DNA of 64,000 nucleotides from Haliclystus octoradiatus (GCA_916610825.1 OU744450.1:22071338-22135337); one strand, 5' to 3'. Counted from the first letter of the stretch, positions 51,186 to 63,480 are shown. Notes: generated from the sequence alone by a model not told the origin. Program-made: numbers and translations.

Positions 51186-52729
51186 AAGTTGATGACTATA
51201 AAATACCACACACGTACATAGACGGTTCTGAGATACAGATATTTGATGTAACTAGTCACCAAGTTACACTCCGAAATGAGTGTAATTTCAGCAAAATAAT
51301 GTTGTATTTATACCCTTACATTTAAATATCCTACATGTCATAATGTGTACTGTGCCTTTCATTTTAATTATTTTCAACTATTTGAATATGTTTTAAATGT
51401 CCTTGCTCTTAAAGGGGTGTGGGAGCTATAAGCGTGTGCCTTCCCAAAAGACTTTTGAACAGACCAAAACATTGATGGAAAATGGATGGATCTGCTAGGA
51501 TGGATCCCTCGTATTTGACGTTTGAGAGTCCCGTATATTTGCTACCAGATTGCCATTTGCTCGTAATCTTCTTTCCCTCGTATTTGGTATTTCATTGTCT
51601 CTTATATAGTTTCCAAAATAACTGTATTCACTTGCAATCTGCCCTCTTTACTACGTAGTGTTTACTGAATTATCTCTTGTAGCTGCGACAGGCTCTCTGT
51701 TAACTTGTAATCTACTTGTTCTTGTATTATAGGACTTTCAGTGTTCCGTCTGTAATTTGCTACACGCTCGCTATAGTTCCTTTTAACCCGACGTAAGCAT
51801 ACAACCCATAATTAAATTGTAATTAACTTGATAATATTGTGCGCATTATTTAATTGTCTGTATTTTTCTATCTTCTTTAGTGAAATAATTAATAAGTAAC
51901 AAATAATTCAGTCGATTCTAACGGTGTTGTCGAATTCAAAGTGTCATACTCCCAATTCACAACAAATACATTTTCTAGCTTTTTAGAACTTTTGGGGTAG
52001 CTTTTTCAAGTTTCAGAACTCTTTGGATACTTCACTGTTTGGAAGTGACACCCCGCCCACCCACCCCCTGTATTGGAGGGAAGTGGAACTGGAACTGGAA
52101 CTGTATGGAGCTCTATTGAATAGCGTGCCCGATAGCGCGGCATTGCGAACCCGTTGCGAACAAATAAAAAAACAATTTTTTGTTTATTTTTCCGTCAAAA
52201 CTTGGCTAATCGAAGAAACAAAGCATTGGAAGGAAGCCTCCGGGTTAAGACGAATCCAATAATATAAGTCATGCATTGATTGGATCTGAAACGGCTTCCC
52301 TGATCCCCGCCGTTGTACACATTACAGACACACAAATTGAATAGCGTCAATTTAGAAGTAGATTGCTGTAATAATAACTGTAGCTGGCCATCAACAAGGA
52401 GAGGATTAATGAGGTTTAGCATGACCGTTGATAAACAGAGCCTCTATGAAGGTGGACCAGCTTTGCTAATATAGATGTTTTCGCCACGAAGGGCACTTGA
52501 TCTGTGTAGTATTACGTAAGCTTGTAGTGGATCGTTTTATGTCTATTGTCTTATACATAATGTTTTTGCTTTGTTAACTGTAAGTACAGCTTCCGCTTGT
52601 AATCACGTATGCCTTGTAAATGAAAATCACTGTCTGTAATGTATTCAAGCTCTTCATGTCTGCCGCTCATATCACAATACTTTACCCAAACAAGAATGTG
52701 GCATGCTATTTCTAAATTAGCCTTTATGA

Positions 52730-53045
52730 GTTCTGTTTGCATTCAAAGTCTCCGTTGTAAGAAACGCCATTCTGCGTTAACAATTAGGTGTGGATCAAAC
52801 GAATGCCTAATTCAAAGTATGTTCAAAGGCATGGACCACACGTATACAATACACACTTCATTCCAAAATCATGAAAGTATTATCATTTGACAAATATCTT
52901 TTCACGGCATTAGGTGGTGCAAGATATAATCCTAATGGTGTTATTGCTGAATAATTGGTCACATATCTGCTTTTATCAGCGGATACATTGATAAACCTTA
53001 AATTGATATATTGTTAGACAGAATACATTATTAAAAGTTACAGAA
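52730..53045 (+). promoter_or_regulatory. Promoter and 5' UTR of gene B
   Basis: Homologous to the region before gene A. The AGATATAATCCTAATGG block at 52922-52938 is the TATA-like element; CATTGATAAACCTTA and ATTATTAAAAGTTACAGAA precede the ATG. Confidence 0.55.
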
Positions 53046-55505
53046 ATGGCAAAACTAAGTTTATTCTTAATCTTGATTTTGTCAGTTTATCTACAAGTCA
53101 TGATGGAAGCCTCAGAAAATGATTACGACCATGATGAACAAGTTGACAATCAAGAGATTACAAATGACAATGAAGATGTCGCCGTTGCAAGTTCCTTACG
53201 AAGACGCAGGCGCAGATCTTCATCAAATGCAGAAAAGATCATAGGTTCCCGAACAAGAATTTCCAACAACGAAGCAATCGCCAAAAGTAATGATGAACAA
53301 GTTGAGGATCAGGAGATTACAAGTGACAATGAAGATGTCGCCGTTGCAAGTTCCTTACGAAGACGCAGGCGCAGATCTTCATCAAATGCAGAAAAGATCA
53401 TAGGTTCCCGAACAAGAATTTCCAACAACGAAGCAATCGCCAAAAGTAATGATGAACAAGTTGAGGATCAGGAGATTACAAGTGACAATGAAGATGTCGC
53501 CGTTGCAAGTTCCTTACGAAGACGCAGGCGCAGATCTTCATCAAATGCAGACAAGATCATAGGTTCCCGAACAAGAATTTCCAACAACGAAGCAATCGCC
53601 AAAAGTAATGATGAACAAGTTGAGGATCAGGAGATTACAAGTGACAATGAAGATGTCGCCGTTGCAAGTTCCTTACGAAGACGCAGGCGCAGATCTTCAT
53701 CAAATGCAGAAAAGATCATAGGTTCCCGAACAAGAATTTCCAACAACGAAGCAATCGCCAAAAGTAATGATGAACAAGTTGAGGATCAGGAGATTACAAG
53801 TGACAATGAAGATGTCGCCGTTGCAAGTTCCTTACGAAGACGCAGGCGCAGATCTTCATCAAATGCAGACAAGATCATAGGTTCCCGAAGAAGAATTTCC
53901 AACAACGAAGCAATCGCCAAAAGTAATGATGAACAAGTTGACGACCATGAGATTACAAGTGACGATGAAGATGTCGCCGTTGCAAGTTCCTTACGAAGAC
54001 GCAGGCGCAGATCTTCATCAAATGCAGACAAGATCGTAGGTTCCCCAAGAAGAATTTCCAACAACGAAGCAATCGCCAAAAGTAATGATGAACAAGTTGA
54101 CGACCAGGAGATTACAAGTGACTATGAAGATGTCGCCGTTGCAAGTTCCTTACGAAGACGCAGGCGCAGATCTTCATCAAATGCAGAAAAGATCATAGGT
54201 TCCCGAACAAGAATTTCCAACAACGAAGCAATCGCCAAAAGTAATGATGAACAAGTTGACGATCAGGAGATTACAAGTGACAATGAAGATGTCGCCGTTG
54301 CAAGCTCCTTACGAAGACGCAGGCGCAGATCTTCATCAAATTCAGACAAGATCGTAGGTTCCCGAAGAAGAATTTCCAACAACGAAGCAATCGCTAAAAG
54401 TAATGATGAACAAGTTGACGATCAGGAGATTACAAGTGACAATGAAGATGTTGCCGTTGCAAGCTCCTTACGAAGACGCAGGCGCAGATCTTCATCAAAT
54501 GCAGACAAGATCATAGGTTCCCGAAGAAGAATTTCCAACAACGAAGCAATCGCCAAAAGTAATGATGAACAAGTTGACGATCAGGAGATTACAAGTGACG
54601 ATGAAGACCTCGCCGTTGCAAGTTCCCCGGAATTTGCAAGACGCCGCAGAAACGCATCTAATGCAGAGAAGATTACAAGTTTTCGAAGAAGAAAGTCCAA
54701 TTCCGAAGCAATTGCCAAAAGCAATGAGAAAGGTAATACCTGTAATATTAACTCTACTTTGCCCCTCTTTTTATGAAACCCTTAGTTGTTGAAATGAATA
54801 AAGTAGTGGACCCTCTTGCACGTGTTGTGTTATCTTGGTATCTGATTGGATTCTCTATGTTTACCTTCAAAAGTCATTATATATGCATGGTAGATTTAAT
54901 TGTAAAATAATCGTAAAGGGATTATTTTTTTATAGTCGTCAGGAATTAATGTGATCAACAAATTTGGTTGTGAATATTGATTTGTAGTATCGCTCTTATG
55001 TATTTATTTTGATCAATGCAGGTATATATTTCCAAAGGTATACTGTATACTACAAATAGTATGTAGTTATAATAAATATTTATCCCTTCCGACCTGGTGT
55101 TGAAATCAAGATACTCTGCAAAGTATAACAATGCCCCTTCATGGAGATCCTTATCTTTCATATTTTAGTCAAATTGTTTCGAATATTTTACTTCATTCCC
55201 AAAATCGACAAATATTTAACTGCAATAATTTTGTAAATATTTATGATATAAAGTAAAGTTGTAACTATGTACTGTTGTAGATATATGTGTAGGGGGTACT
55301 TCCAAATAGGTGGTCTACGGAATGTGTAATTTTTCGTGTAGCTTTGGGGGTATTGTAATTACTGCGTGTTGTTTCAGATTCCGAAGAATATCTTGATGAT
55401 AGAGATGCAAGCGAAGAAAAAGAAAATGCTGAAGAATACTATGTGGATGCCGTTGATAAGCTTGATAATGAAGTAGATGATATGATCACCAAATTACAGA
55501 CTTAA
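53046..55505 (+). CDS. Gene B: secreted protein with ten acidic/Arg-rich repeats, two exons
   Basis: Exon 1 is 53046-54732 and exon 2 is 55378-55505 (GTAATA donor, TTTCAG acceptor, phase 1), for 604 residues. The signal peptide is nearly that of gene A. Nine repeats of 53 residues (159 bp) carry an acidic block (QEITSDNEDVAVASS), a run of six arginines after Leu, SSSNAEKIIGS, a basic triplet (RTR or RRR) and ISNNEAIAKSN. The tenth repeat is different (SSPEFARRRRNASNAEKI) and matches the unit of gene C. Exon 2 gives the same acidic tail as gene A with a small replacement (EEYYV). Near-identical repeats argue for recent unequal exchange. Head-to-tail paralogue of genes A and C; function unknown. 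Confidence 0.85.
54797..54802 (+). terminator. AATAAA inside the gene B intron
   Basis: Unspliced reading ends at TGA 54774-54776 (tail GNTCNINSTLPLFL); AATAAA follows 20 bases later in a block conserved with genes A and C. Confidence 0.45.
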
Positions 55506-55810
55506 AAAATATGAAATTATGGATGATGAAAGAAAAAGAGCATGGGACGTTAAACAAGAACGTCAATTGCTCATAATAAGTACTAAAGATCTTGAATCAA
55601 ACGAAATACTTGCAAAGGTGCATTTACATTTACTAAGCAATTTCGAGAACATGTGCGAGAAAAATGAATTTTAGTAAATATTTAAATGTTGTTAATTACT
55701 CTTATGTCGTATAAACATTGTCATTTTGTATTATACTTCTCTGTCTTCCAATGGCTCTTATTTGTAACAACCCACTTGTATTTTTATTTTTATATTCCTA
55801 GTAACTTGCA

Positions 55811-56850
55811 TTCTAGAATATCACCAAGGTTTTCTGCGATCTGATTGGTCGAAAGAGCGTGCATGAAATCCTAGGGTAAAACATGGCTTCGAAAACCGGG
55901 AAAAACCGCAAGGTTCAAAAAGTTTGATCTGTGATAAAATACAGAATTTATAGTTTTTTGATAACAACCCAATAAATATCTCAATAATGGCTACGATATA
56001 CAAAACGACATTTAGCTCAAGATGTTTATATTTATTGAAATGCGTGGTGAATGAGTTATTGGTCGTGTAACATGCAAAATAAAAACACAGAATGAAAGAC
56101 AATTATAGGCTACGTCACTGTTCCAAGTTAAACCTAAAATATAAATAACAATAACTGCATTAATTTACTAAAGAACTATTGTACCACTTATATTACAGAC
56201 GTTTTTGTACATGTCTTTCTTTATTCGACAATATCTATCTTGTTGTGGGATTCTCTTCGCTTGGTTTATGAATTGAAATTGAATTTTAAATTGTGAATTC
56301 ATGAATTGAAAATTCGCCGTCGAATGAGATTCCGACATTTGTTTTATTTTAGAAAAGGGTTACCACATGCTTGCAAATGTTTGTATTCATATTTACTGAA
56401 CTCGAAAATGTTGGGAGACACTCGGGAAGCTAAAAATCACTCGCTCGGAGCTCGTGATTTTTTAGCGCTTCACTCGTGTCTCCCAACAAATTCTCGTTTA
56501 GTAAATATGAATACAAACATGGCTAGTATGTGGTAACCCTTTATTCTAAAATATCACGAAGGTTTTCTGCGATCTGATTGGTCGAAATAGCGTGCATAAA
56601 ATCCTAGGGTAAAACATGGCTCCGAAAACCGGGAGAAACCGCTAGCTTCAAAAGTTCGATCTTTGATAAAATATAGAAATTATAACTTTCCGATAACAAT
56701 CCAATAAATATCTCAATTATGACACCGATTTACAAAATGATATTTAGCTGAAGATCTTCATATTTATTGAAAAGCGTCGTAAATGAGTTGTTCGCCGTGC
56801 AGCATGCAAAATAAAAACACAGAATGAGATACAATTATAGGCTACGCTGT
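55811..56850. repeat. Composite repeat: two direct copies around a foldback core
   Basis: 55811-56115 and 56543-56850 are direct copies (CTGCGATCTGATTGGTCGAA, CTAGGGTAAAACATGGCT, CAAAATAAAAACACAGAATG). Between them, 56353-56420 and 56480-56545 are inverted arms (GGGTTACCACA, GTTTGTATTCATATTTACT, TGTTGGGAGACACTCG). A further arm copy lies at 56960-57050. Confidence 0.75.
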
Positions 56851-57059
56851 TTCAAGGTAAACCTTAAATTTAGATAACATTTAGTACATCAATTTCTAGA
56901 GAACTATGTACAATTTATATTACAGAAGTTCTTGGATGTGTCTTTCTTAATTCAACAATATATATATTTACTCGCTCGGAGCTCGTGTCTCCCAACATTT
57001 TCTCGTTTAGTAAATATGAATACAAACATGGCAAGTGTGTGGTAACCCTATATTCATCT

Positions 57060-58290
57060 GTACTTATAAAACTCTTACGGAAGGAATGATCTTGATTTAG
57101 CTTTCGCTGCAATCATTGCGCAATGCGCGGAGGATTTTAAATCTGGAGTGAACAAAACTCCAAGATCCTTGATTTGCTTAAACTGAGCACAACTCTTTGT
57201 CTTCTAATGTGTACGATTGGTGAATAGTATTTGTGTCACCAAGAGAACACACAACATTTATGAAAAGCTAGCTTTAGCTGCCATGTCTGAACCCAAGTAG
57301 CAACTTTGTTTAATGTTTCCTATAAATTACAATTTGAATCGTTCCTTGAAGTAAAGATCTTTGCGTCATCCGCAAATAGTTTTATATGGCAGTCTTCTTC
57401 AAGGCAAGTAACGATGTCATTAATAAATACGATAAATAGCAACGGACCAAGAACAGAGCCTTGGGGTACGCCACTGTCAACTGGTAACATTTTCGAAAAA
57501 ATGTTTTCAATGCAAACAGATTGTGTTCGGTCATGTAGGAAAGAGGATATCCACTGTAACAGTTCAAAGTTTATGCCATATGCTTCTAGCTTTGTAATAA
57601 ATCTTTTGTGTTCTACAGTATCAAAAGCTTACTAAAATCCATATAGACTGTGTCAGTGAGTAATTTTCTATTGATTGCTTGTGACCATAAATTCAGTGTA
57701 GATAATAGCTGTGTGAAAGTTGAACGACGTTCTATAAACCCATGCTGTTCTTTCGTAATAATTTTGTATCTTAGGAAGTATTTCTTCATTTGGTTAGAGA
57801 TAATTGATTCCATAACTTTGCAAGTTGTGCTTGTTAAAGAAATAGGGCGATGAATTTTGATAAAGGGAAGTTTTCCTTTTTAAAAATTGGAATTACAATT
57901 GCAGTTTTCTATATAGATGGTATAGTTGACCTGACTGCATACAGTAGATGGTTCATACAGTATGGATAGAGGCAAAGTAATATCATTGACAATAGTCTTT
58001 AAAAATGTTGCTGGATAACCATCAGGGGATTGTGATGCTTTATTAGGTAGTTGGAGTAAAACCTTTAGAATTTCTTTCGGGGAAAAATCTATAAACGACA
58101 GAGATGTAGTACTCTCGATCTGCGGCTGAAAATCCGGATTGTACTCATCATCTTGTGTGTGTAAATACTGGCAAAGTAGTTGCTAAAAAGTTCAAATTTT
58201 TCATTTAGATATGTTACTTTTTCTCCAGTATTATTTTTTACAGCAGGTATTGAAGGGTGTGGCTGAAATTTGCTATTAACGAACAAACTG
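57060..58290 (-). pseudogene. LINE reverse transcriptase relic (CR1/Jockey type)
   Basis: Reading on the minus strand in several frames: LNEKFELFSNYFASIYT (about 58215), YMDFSK (about 57650), GVPQGSVLGPLLFIVFINDI (57470-57410), LFADDAKI (about 57370) and a downstream AHCAMIAAKAKS region. The order and the GVPQGS and FADD motifs are those of a non-LTR reverse transcriptase. A single-base loss after YMDFSK shifts the frame, and other stops follow. The endonuclease part is absent. Confidence 0.85.
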
Positions 58291-58299
58291 AAAACAGCC

Positions 58300-59189
58300 G
58301 TACCGGCACGCCTAAAAAAGCAGTTGGAATATACGCCGTACTTTCGTGAGGCGCATTATTCTGTTGATCTAATGCCTTATGCAAAGCTAATTAGCAAGAT
58401 ATGAACTGCTAGTTAAAACAGTAACATATTTTAATTTTATGCTTTCTTTATGTATTTATTAAGGAAATATGTAAGGGAAAGTTCTACTTTCCTATATAAT
58501 CGGATCAGTATAATTGACAAATAAACAACAACAACATTTGTCAGAGTTTTTTAACATAAGAAGAAATGGGCCTGCCACGTCATCATCAATTCTCATCTGT
58601 AATTGTTTGTTACCACAGCCTGTTTATCATTACTACATTACAGTTATTATTAATTGTATTTTAACCTAATTACAAGCAGCATAAACACAATTTCCAATAG
58701 CTAGACTAAAGCAGACAATAAAAATGTATAAATTCTGATTTTGCTATACAATTTTGATTGCGATCAAATTATTTTACGGGCTGCGCAAACTTTGGTAAAG
58801 TACCGCAAATATAGCAAGATAGCCAAGGCCTAATGTTTCAGAAATCGAGGAAAATGATATAATAATAAAAAATAGATAGATATATAGATAGATAGATAGA
58901 TGAATGTTTATTTGGTTACATAAACGATTGATACAATGTTAATTTTACAGGTTATGTGTTTCAAGGGCTAATTTTATTTGAATATATAATCATTTCTTGG
59001 TAACTATAATAGACTATTGGCCTATTGACAATATAATATGTAATGGACTATTGACAGTGATATACGGCTATCAAATTAGTAACTAGTAAAAGTCAGAATT
59101 GAAGTCTAAATGCATCTACTGATCAATGCTAGACTCAATGCTATCAGTCCTTTGAAAAAAAGTTTGTATAACTTAAAGGTTCTGAATAA

Positions 59190-59225
<36 letters not shown>

Positions 59226-60019
59226 TGATCAATATCTTTAGACGGATCGGTGACGAACTCTAAAAATGATTTGGATCAGTTCATTTATTATTGACCCAGT
59301 GTAATCAGATCCCATAAAATAGATATAATCTAATCTAGTTGATAAAAAAAAAAATAAGCATGTAAATATTAGCAATTATGAGAAGTACAAAGCCTTCGCG
59401 CTTTTCTACCCCTTGTATATATCAAAATTTAAAGAAGGTCCACATCAGCCAAGTGCTGCCAGGATCTCGACCTGCTCAAATAAATCAGAAATACATACAT
59501 ACATACTGATCAATGCAGTTCATTATAGTCAAATTGGAGTTTGTGATGGAAATAAATGATAAATGTTCTCGAATCCCTCCAAAGATTATTTTCATTTAGT
59601 TCCATTAAATTTAGAGCATCAACACAATAGCCCAATTATGAGCCTCATTCTGATGTAGGACGATTGATGACGAATTCAGGGTTTTTTATTTCAGAAAATT
59701 GAAGCATTACTGTTTCTGAGATATGTGGTATACTTTACTTCAAGTGCTCTTGGGTGTGTTTGTGATTATTGTGAACACTGTGATACACTACGAGTGTTGA
59801 CCTCTTTTTCGTGCAAATTAGATAGAAATGTATCAAGTTCAGATAGAAATAGTCTTATTTTTCTGGTCATGCTGATGTAAAAATATCTTTTGTTCAATTT
59901 GTTCAATTTGAACTTTATTTTGACTGGACTATAAGTAACCGTGGTTAGTAATTGTACGAGAACAAAAGCGGTGGTGTAGCATTACGTTTTAGATTTTTAA
60001 TAAATCAATTTACCATGCT
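58300..60019. other. Intergenic region upstream of gene C
   Basis: LINE-tail-like (AAC)n near 58525, a GATA run at 58875-58900, a GAT run at 59192-59225, and an (ATAC)n run near 59490-59505; otherwise unique AT-rich DNA without a supported gene. Confidence 0.5.
59191..59226. repeat. GAT microsatellite
   Basis: Twelve or so GAT units after AATAAAT, possibly a retroelement tail. Confidence 0.9.
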
Positions 60020-60468
60020 GTGATCAATTCAAAGTATGTTCAAAGGCATGGACGTATACAATACACAGTAGATCAGTAGTGTAGTATAGACAGTCACATT
60101 ATAGGAATGTGCCTTTCCTCTTACGCCTTAATGCATATTTGCTACACAAAGAACGCCATAAATCGCGGTCAGACATGGCTGACAAAGAAACTTGTAAATA
60201 CCACAATTCACGATACAAAACATTATGAAAAGATACTGCTCTCCCATAGCCCCGTCTAACCATCTCCGTGCAATACAAACTTCATTCCAAACTCATGAAA
60301 GTATTATCATTTGACAAATATCTCTTCACGGCGTAAGCGGTGCAAGATATAATCCTAATGGTGTTATTGCTGAATAATTGATCACAAATCTACTTTTACT
60401 AGCTGATACATTGATAAACCTTATATTGTTATATTATTAGACAGAAAATATTATTAAAAGTTACAGAA
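60020..60468 (+). promoter_or_regulatory. Promoter of gene C, split by a LINE-tail insertion
   Basis: The flanks match the gene B promoter, but 60069-60270 is a foreign repeat (minus-strand copy of the ACT-tailed family). It breaks the block GTATACAATACA; CAATACA is found on both sides and is probably the target duplication. The proximal TATA-like block at about 60345 is intact. Confidence 0.55.
60069..60270 (-). repeat. ACT-tailed interspersed repeat, copy 3, inside the gene C promoter
   Basis: Reverse-oriented copy with GACAGTCACATTATAGGAAT and CTCTCCCATAGCCCCGTC. It interrupts sequence that is continuous in the gene B promoter. Confidence 0.75.
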
Positions 60469-61039
60469 ATGGCAAAACTAAGTTTATTCTTAATCTTGAT
60501 TTTTTCCGTTTATCTACAATTCATGATGGAAGCCACAGAAACTGGTTACGACCATGATGAACAAGTTGAAAATCAAGAGATTACAAGTGACGAAGAAAAT
60601 GTCGCGGTTGCAAGTTCCCCGGAGTTTGCAAGACGCCGCAGACATGGATCAAATGCAGAATCCCCGGAATTTGCAAGACGCCGCAGACATGGATCAAATG
60701 CAGAATCCCCGGAATTTGCAAGACGCCGCAGACATGGATCAAATGCGGAATCTCCGGAATTTGCAAGACGCCGCAGACACGGATCAAATGCAGAATCCCC
60801 GGAATTTGCAAGACGCCGCAGACACGGATCAAATGCAGAATCCCCAGAATTTGCAAGACGCCGCAGACATGGATCAAATGCAGAATCCCCGGAATTTGCA
60901 AGACGCCGCAGACACGGATCAAATGCAGAATCCCCGGAGTTTGCAAGACGCCGCAGACACTGATCAAATGCAGAGAAGATTACAAGTTCCCGAAGAAGAA
61001 GGTCCAATCCTGAAGCAATTGCCGAAAGCAATGCGAAAG
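60469..61039 (+). pseudogene. Gene C: third paralogue, nonsense-truncated and lacking exon 2
   Basis: The frame opens with the same signal peptide and leader, then eight copies of a 15-residue unit (SPEFARRRRHGSNAE, 45 bp). A TGA at 60961-60963 interrupts copy eight; the other copies have GGA there, so one G-to-T change made the stop, leaving 164 residues ending in RRRRH. Past the stop the original frame stays open to a GTTTAT donor after 61039 in the ancestral phase. No sequence like the acidic exon 2 of genes A and B is seen before homology resumes in their 3' flank near 62930. A LINE-tail insertion also sits in the promoter. Most likely a decayed paralogue, though a transcript ending at the AATAAA at 61105 could still make a short secreted Arg-rich protein. 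Confidence 0.75.
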
Positions 61040-63432
61040 GTTTATACCTGTAATATTAACTCTACTTTGCCCCTCTTTTTATGAAACCCTTAGTTGTTGA
61101 ACTGAATAAAATAGTGGACCCTCTTGCACGTGTTGTGTTATCTTGGTATCTGATTGGATTCTCTATGTTTACCTTCAAAAGTCATTGTATATGCATGGTA
61201 GATTTAATTGTAAAATAATCGTAAAGTGATTATTTTTTTATAGTCGTCAGGAATTAGTGATCAACAAATTTGGTTGTGAATATTGATTTGTAGTATTTCT
61301 CTTATGTATTTATTTTGATCAATGCAGGTATATATTTCCAAAGGTATACTGTATACTACAAATAGTATGTAGTTATAATAAATATTTATCCCTTCCGACC
61401 TGGTGTTGAAATCAAGATACTCTGCAAAGTATAACAATGCCCCTTCATGGAGATCCTTATCTTTCATATTTTAGTCAAATTGTTTCGAATATTTCATATT
61501 TCATTCCGAAAATCGACAACCTTTTAAAATTGAAGTGATCTGTTTCCTCATATTAGAAAATGTTGAGAACAAATCAAAATTGAAAATACGCTATCAAAAT
61601 TGAAAATATTTCAAATTTCATGATCAGAAAATGTTCAAATATTTCATATTTTTTTTGACATTTGGGGCAGTATTTCATGTTTCAAATACTTCTATAAAGG
61701 TGGCTCTTTAATCATCATCATCGTCATTAACCTTGTTACTGTATTTAGATTTTATGTGTGATATATTTTGTCCTTGTGACAGACAAATAAAATATACCAT
61801 ATTTATCATATAATATCATCATTGCCACGGTAATATTTCGAATGCATTTATAAGGAATAAGATTGAAGTAGTAATAAGAGTAGTACGAGGCAGTAAAAAC
61901 AAGGTAGTCAAATCTTTCGTAGCCATTTTGAAATTTTTATCTTTAATATTTTTGGTATGAAAATGATGCATAATTCTTTGGTATAATATTATAAATCAAT
62001 CCAGAAAGAAAAAACATTAAAAATGTTACGCCGGAACTAGTGCCAGGCTCTTTTCGTCAAAATAAAATGGCTGTTCTTAAAAACGTCGGGTGTAAAATTG
62101 CTTTGCATAAATCATAATTATTTTGCTGATAATTGTACCTTGACATATTTACTTGGATTCTACCGTGTGCTTTTTTTGATTGGTGAAGATACAAAAAAGT
62201 TGTGGTGTTTTGAAGTTTCAAAACGCAGTCACGCTAAAGCAGTTTCTAAACATCTAATTGAATAACTTTTTGTAACATTAGTGAAGGCACTCCGTTCGTA
62301 TATACGTCCTATTGGTCTCTCTGTTGGTGATGATGAGAGTGAAAGGCTCGGTTGAAGGTATTGGTATGGTATGATCGGGTTTGTGTGATATATGATATGT
62401 GATTTGTTATTGTGATCTAGAGTTATATATGATATGTGATTTATTATTGTGATCTAAAGATCAAGGAGGCGTGTATGTGTTAAATGACGTGTATGAACTG
62501 TAAAGGTGTATCTATGACTGCTGAATTATTTGTTTGGGGCTATTGTGACGTAATGCATTATAAGGAATAGCTGACTTCATGTAATAAGAGTTGTTGTGAT
62601 ATGTATGTTAAATTTAAATTATAGTGGAATGGTTAACTGTGACGATGTGATGTAATTATGTTTGTATTTTATGCTGAACTGGATTATATGACGTTTTTGT
62701 ATTAAATTACTATAGTTTCATTAGTTTATTCATATGGTTTATTAGAGCTGTTGTTAACAGAAAGTCATTTCGAATAGAGTAGCACGTTGACGTCATATAT
62801 GTCAACAGCGGAACACAAATGATGATGGATTGAAATTGTTCCCGTGTTAATAGTTTAATGTTTAAATATGGTTTAGATTGGATATGTTTATTCCGTATCG
62901 TGTAAAATTGTTCCTGTCTTGATGACTTTGTGATGCTCATAATAAGTAGGAAAGACCTTGAATCATATGAAATATACTTGCGAAAGTGCATGTTTTACAT
63001 TTATTAAACAGTTTTAAGACCACGTGTGAGATCAAATGTGTTAAAGTACATCTTTAAATGCTGTTAATAACTTCAATAACTCCCGTAATATAACTACACT
63101 TTTGTCGTATTGAATTATATAATCATTTTATATTATACTTATTCTTTAAATAGCCCTCTCTTCAGGAAGTCAGCCCCCTTGTTGGGAAAATCCAGGTGAT
63201 ACCCCTGTTAATGGCAGTCCCATATTTGTCTGATCCGATAATCCGATAACTGTTTATATTCAGAACGAGGTTAATCTTGTTTAATGCACAAAGAGGCACA
63301 TGAAACAGAGCGCGAGATAAAGGGAATCGAAATTTGAAAATCAATTGAAAACTTGAAAGCCTGAAGAACTGGCGATATTTCCAGCAAATTAAACCATATC
63401 TCTTATCTTATTGTGGAAGGCAAATACCTGAA
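61040..63432. other. 3' region of gene C
   Basis: 61040-61700 aligns with the introns of genes A and B, then homology is lost. It returns at about 62930-63150, matching the 3' flank downstream of exon 2 of genes A and B. The ancestral exon 2 should lie between and is not visible. Confidence 0.55.
61105..61110 (+). terminator. AATAAA downstream of gene C exon 1
   Basis: Counterpart of the intronic AATAAA of genes A and B. As exon 2 is missing here, this is the likely 3' end of any gene C transcript. Confidence 0.45.
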
Positions 63433-63480
63433 ATGATGACAGTAAATCCAGAGGAAGAAGTGGAACAAGATTTGTTATTG
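63433..63480 (+). CDS. Possible first coding exon of a gene running off the window
   Basis: ATG with acceptable context opens 16 codons (MMTVNPEEEVEQDLLL) ending exactly at a GTAAGC donor in phase 0. No continuation can be identified in the last 500 bases. Acidic N-terminus; product unknown. Confidence 0.3.

Larger units (their letters stand above)
49804..52729. other. Intergenic region between genes A and B
   Basis: The first 300 bp (3' UTR and flank of gene A) align with 55506-55805. Further on: a repeat end at about 50286-50400 (GGGTTACCACACACGTTGCC), the SINE tail at 50878, the inverted duplicate at 50985-51185, and AT-rich sequence. Short frames at 51041 and 52023 have no recognisable content. 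Confidence 0.5.

Noticed and set aside
51041-51325. 94-codon frame between genes A and B
   Set aside because: It lies in the inverted dispersed repeat, and its copy at 44860-45000 does not keep the frame.
52023-52262. 79-codon frame between genes A and B
   Set aside because: No signal peptide, no domain, no splice partner, and no counterpart near the paralogues.
54955-55161. Antisense 68-codon frame in the introns of genes B and C (also 61261-61467; partly kept in A near 48600)
   Set aside because: Between A and B nearly every difference in the shared part changes an amino acid, so the frame follows DNA similarity and shows no sign of selection on protein.
57306-57635. 109-codon plus-strand frame
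   Set aside because: It is the antisense shadow of the minus-strand LINE reverse transcriptase.
60554-61084. Long open frames of 176, 152 and 128 codons in other frames of gene C
   Set aside because: A 45-bp unit without stops opens several frames at once. Only the signal-peptide frame is shared with genes A and B.
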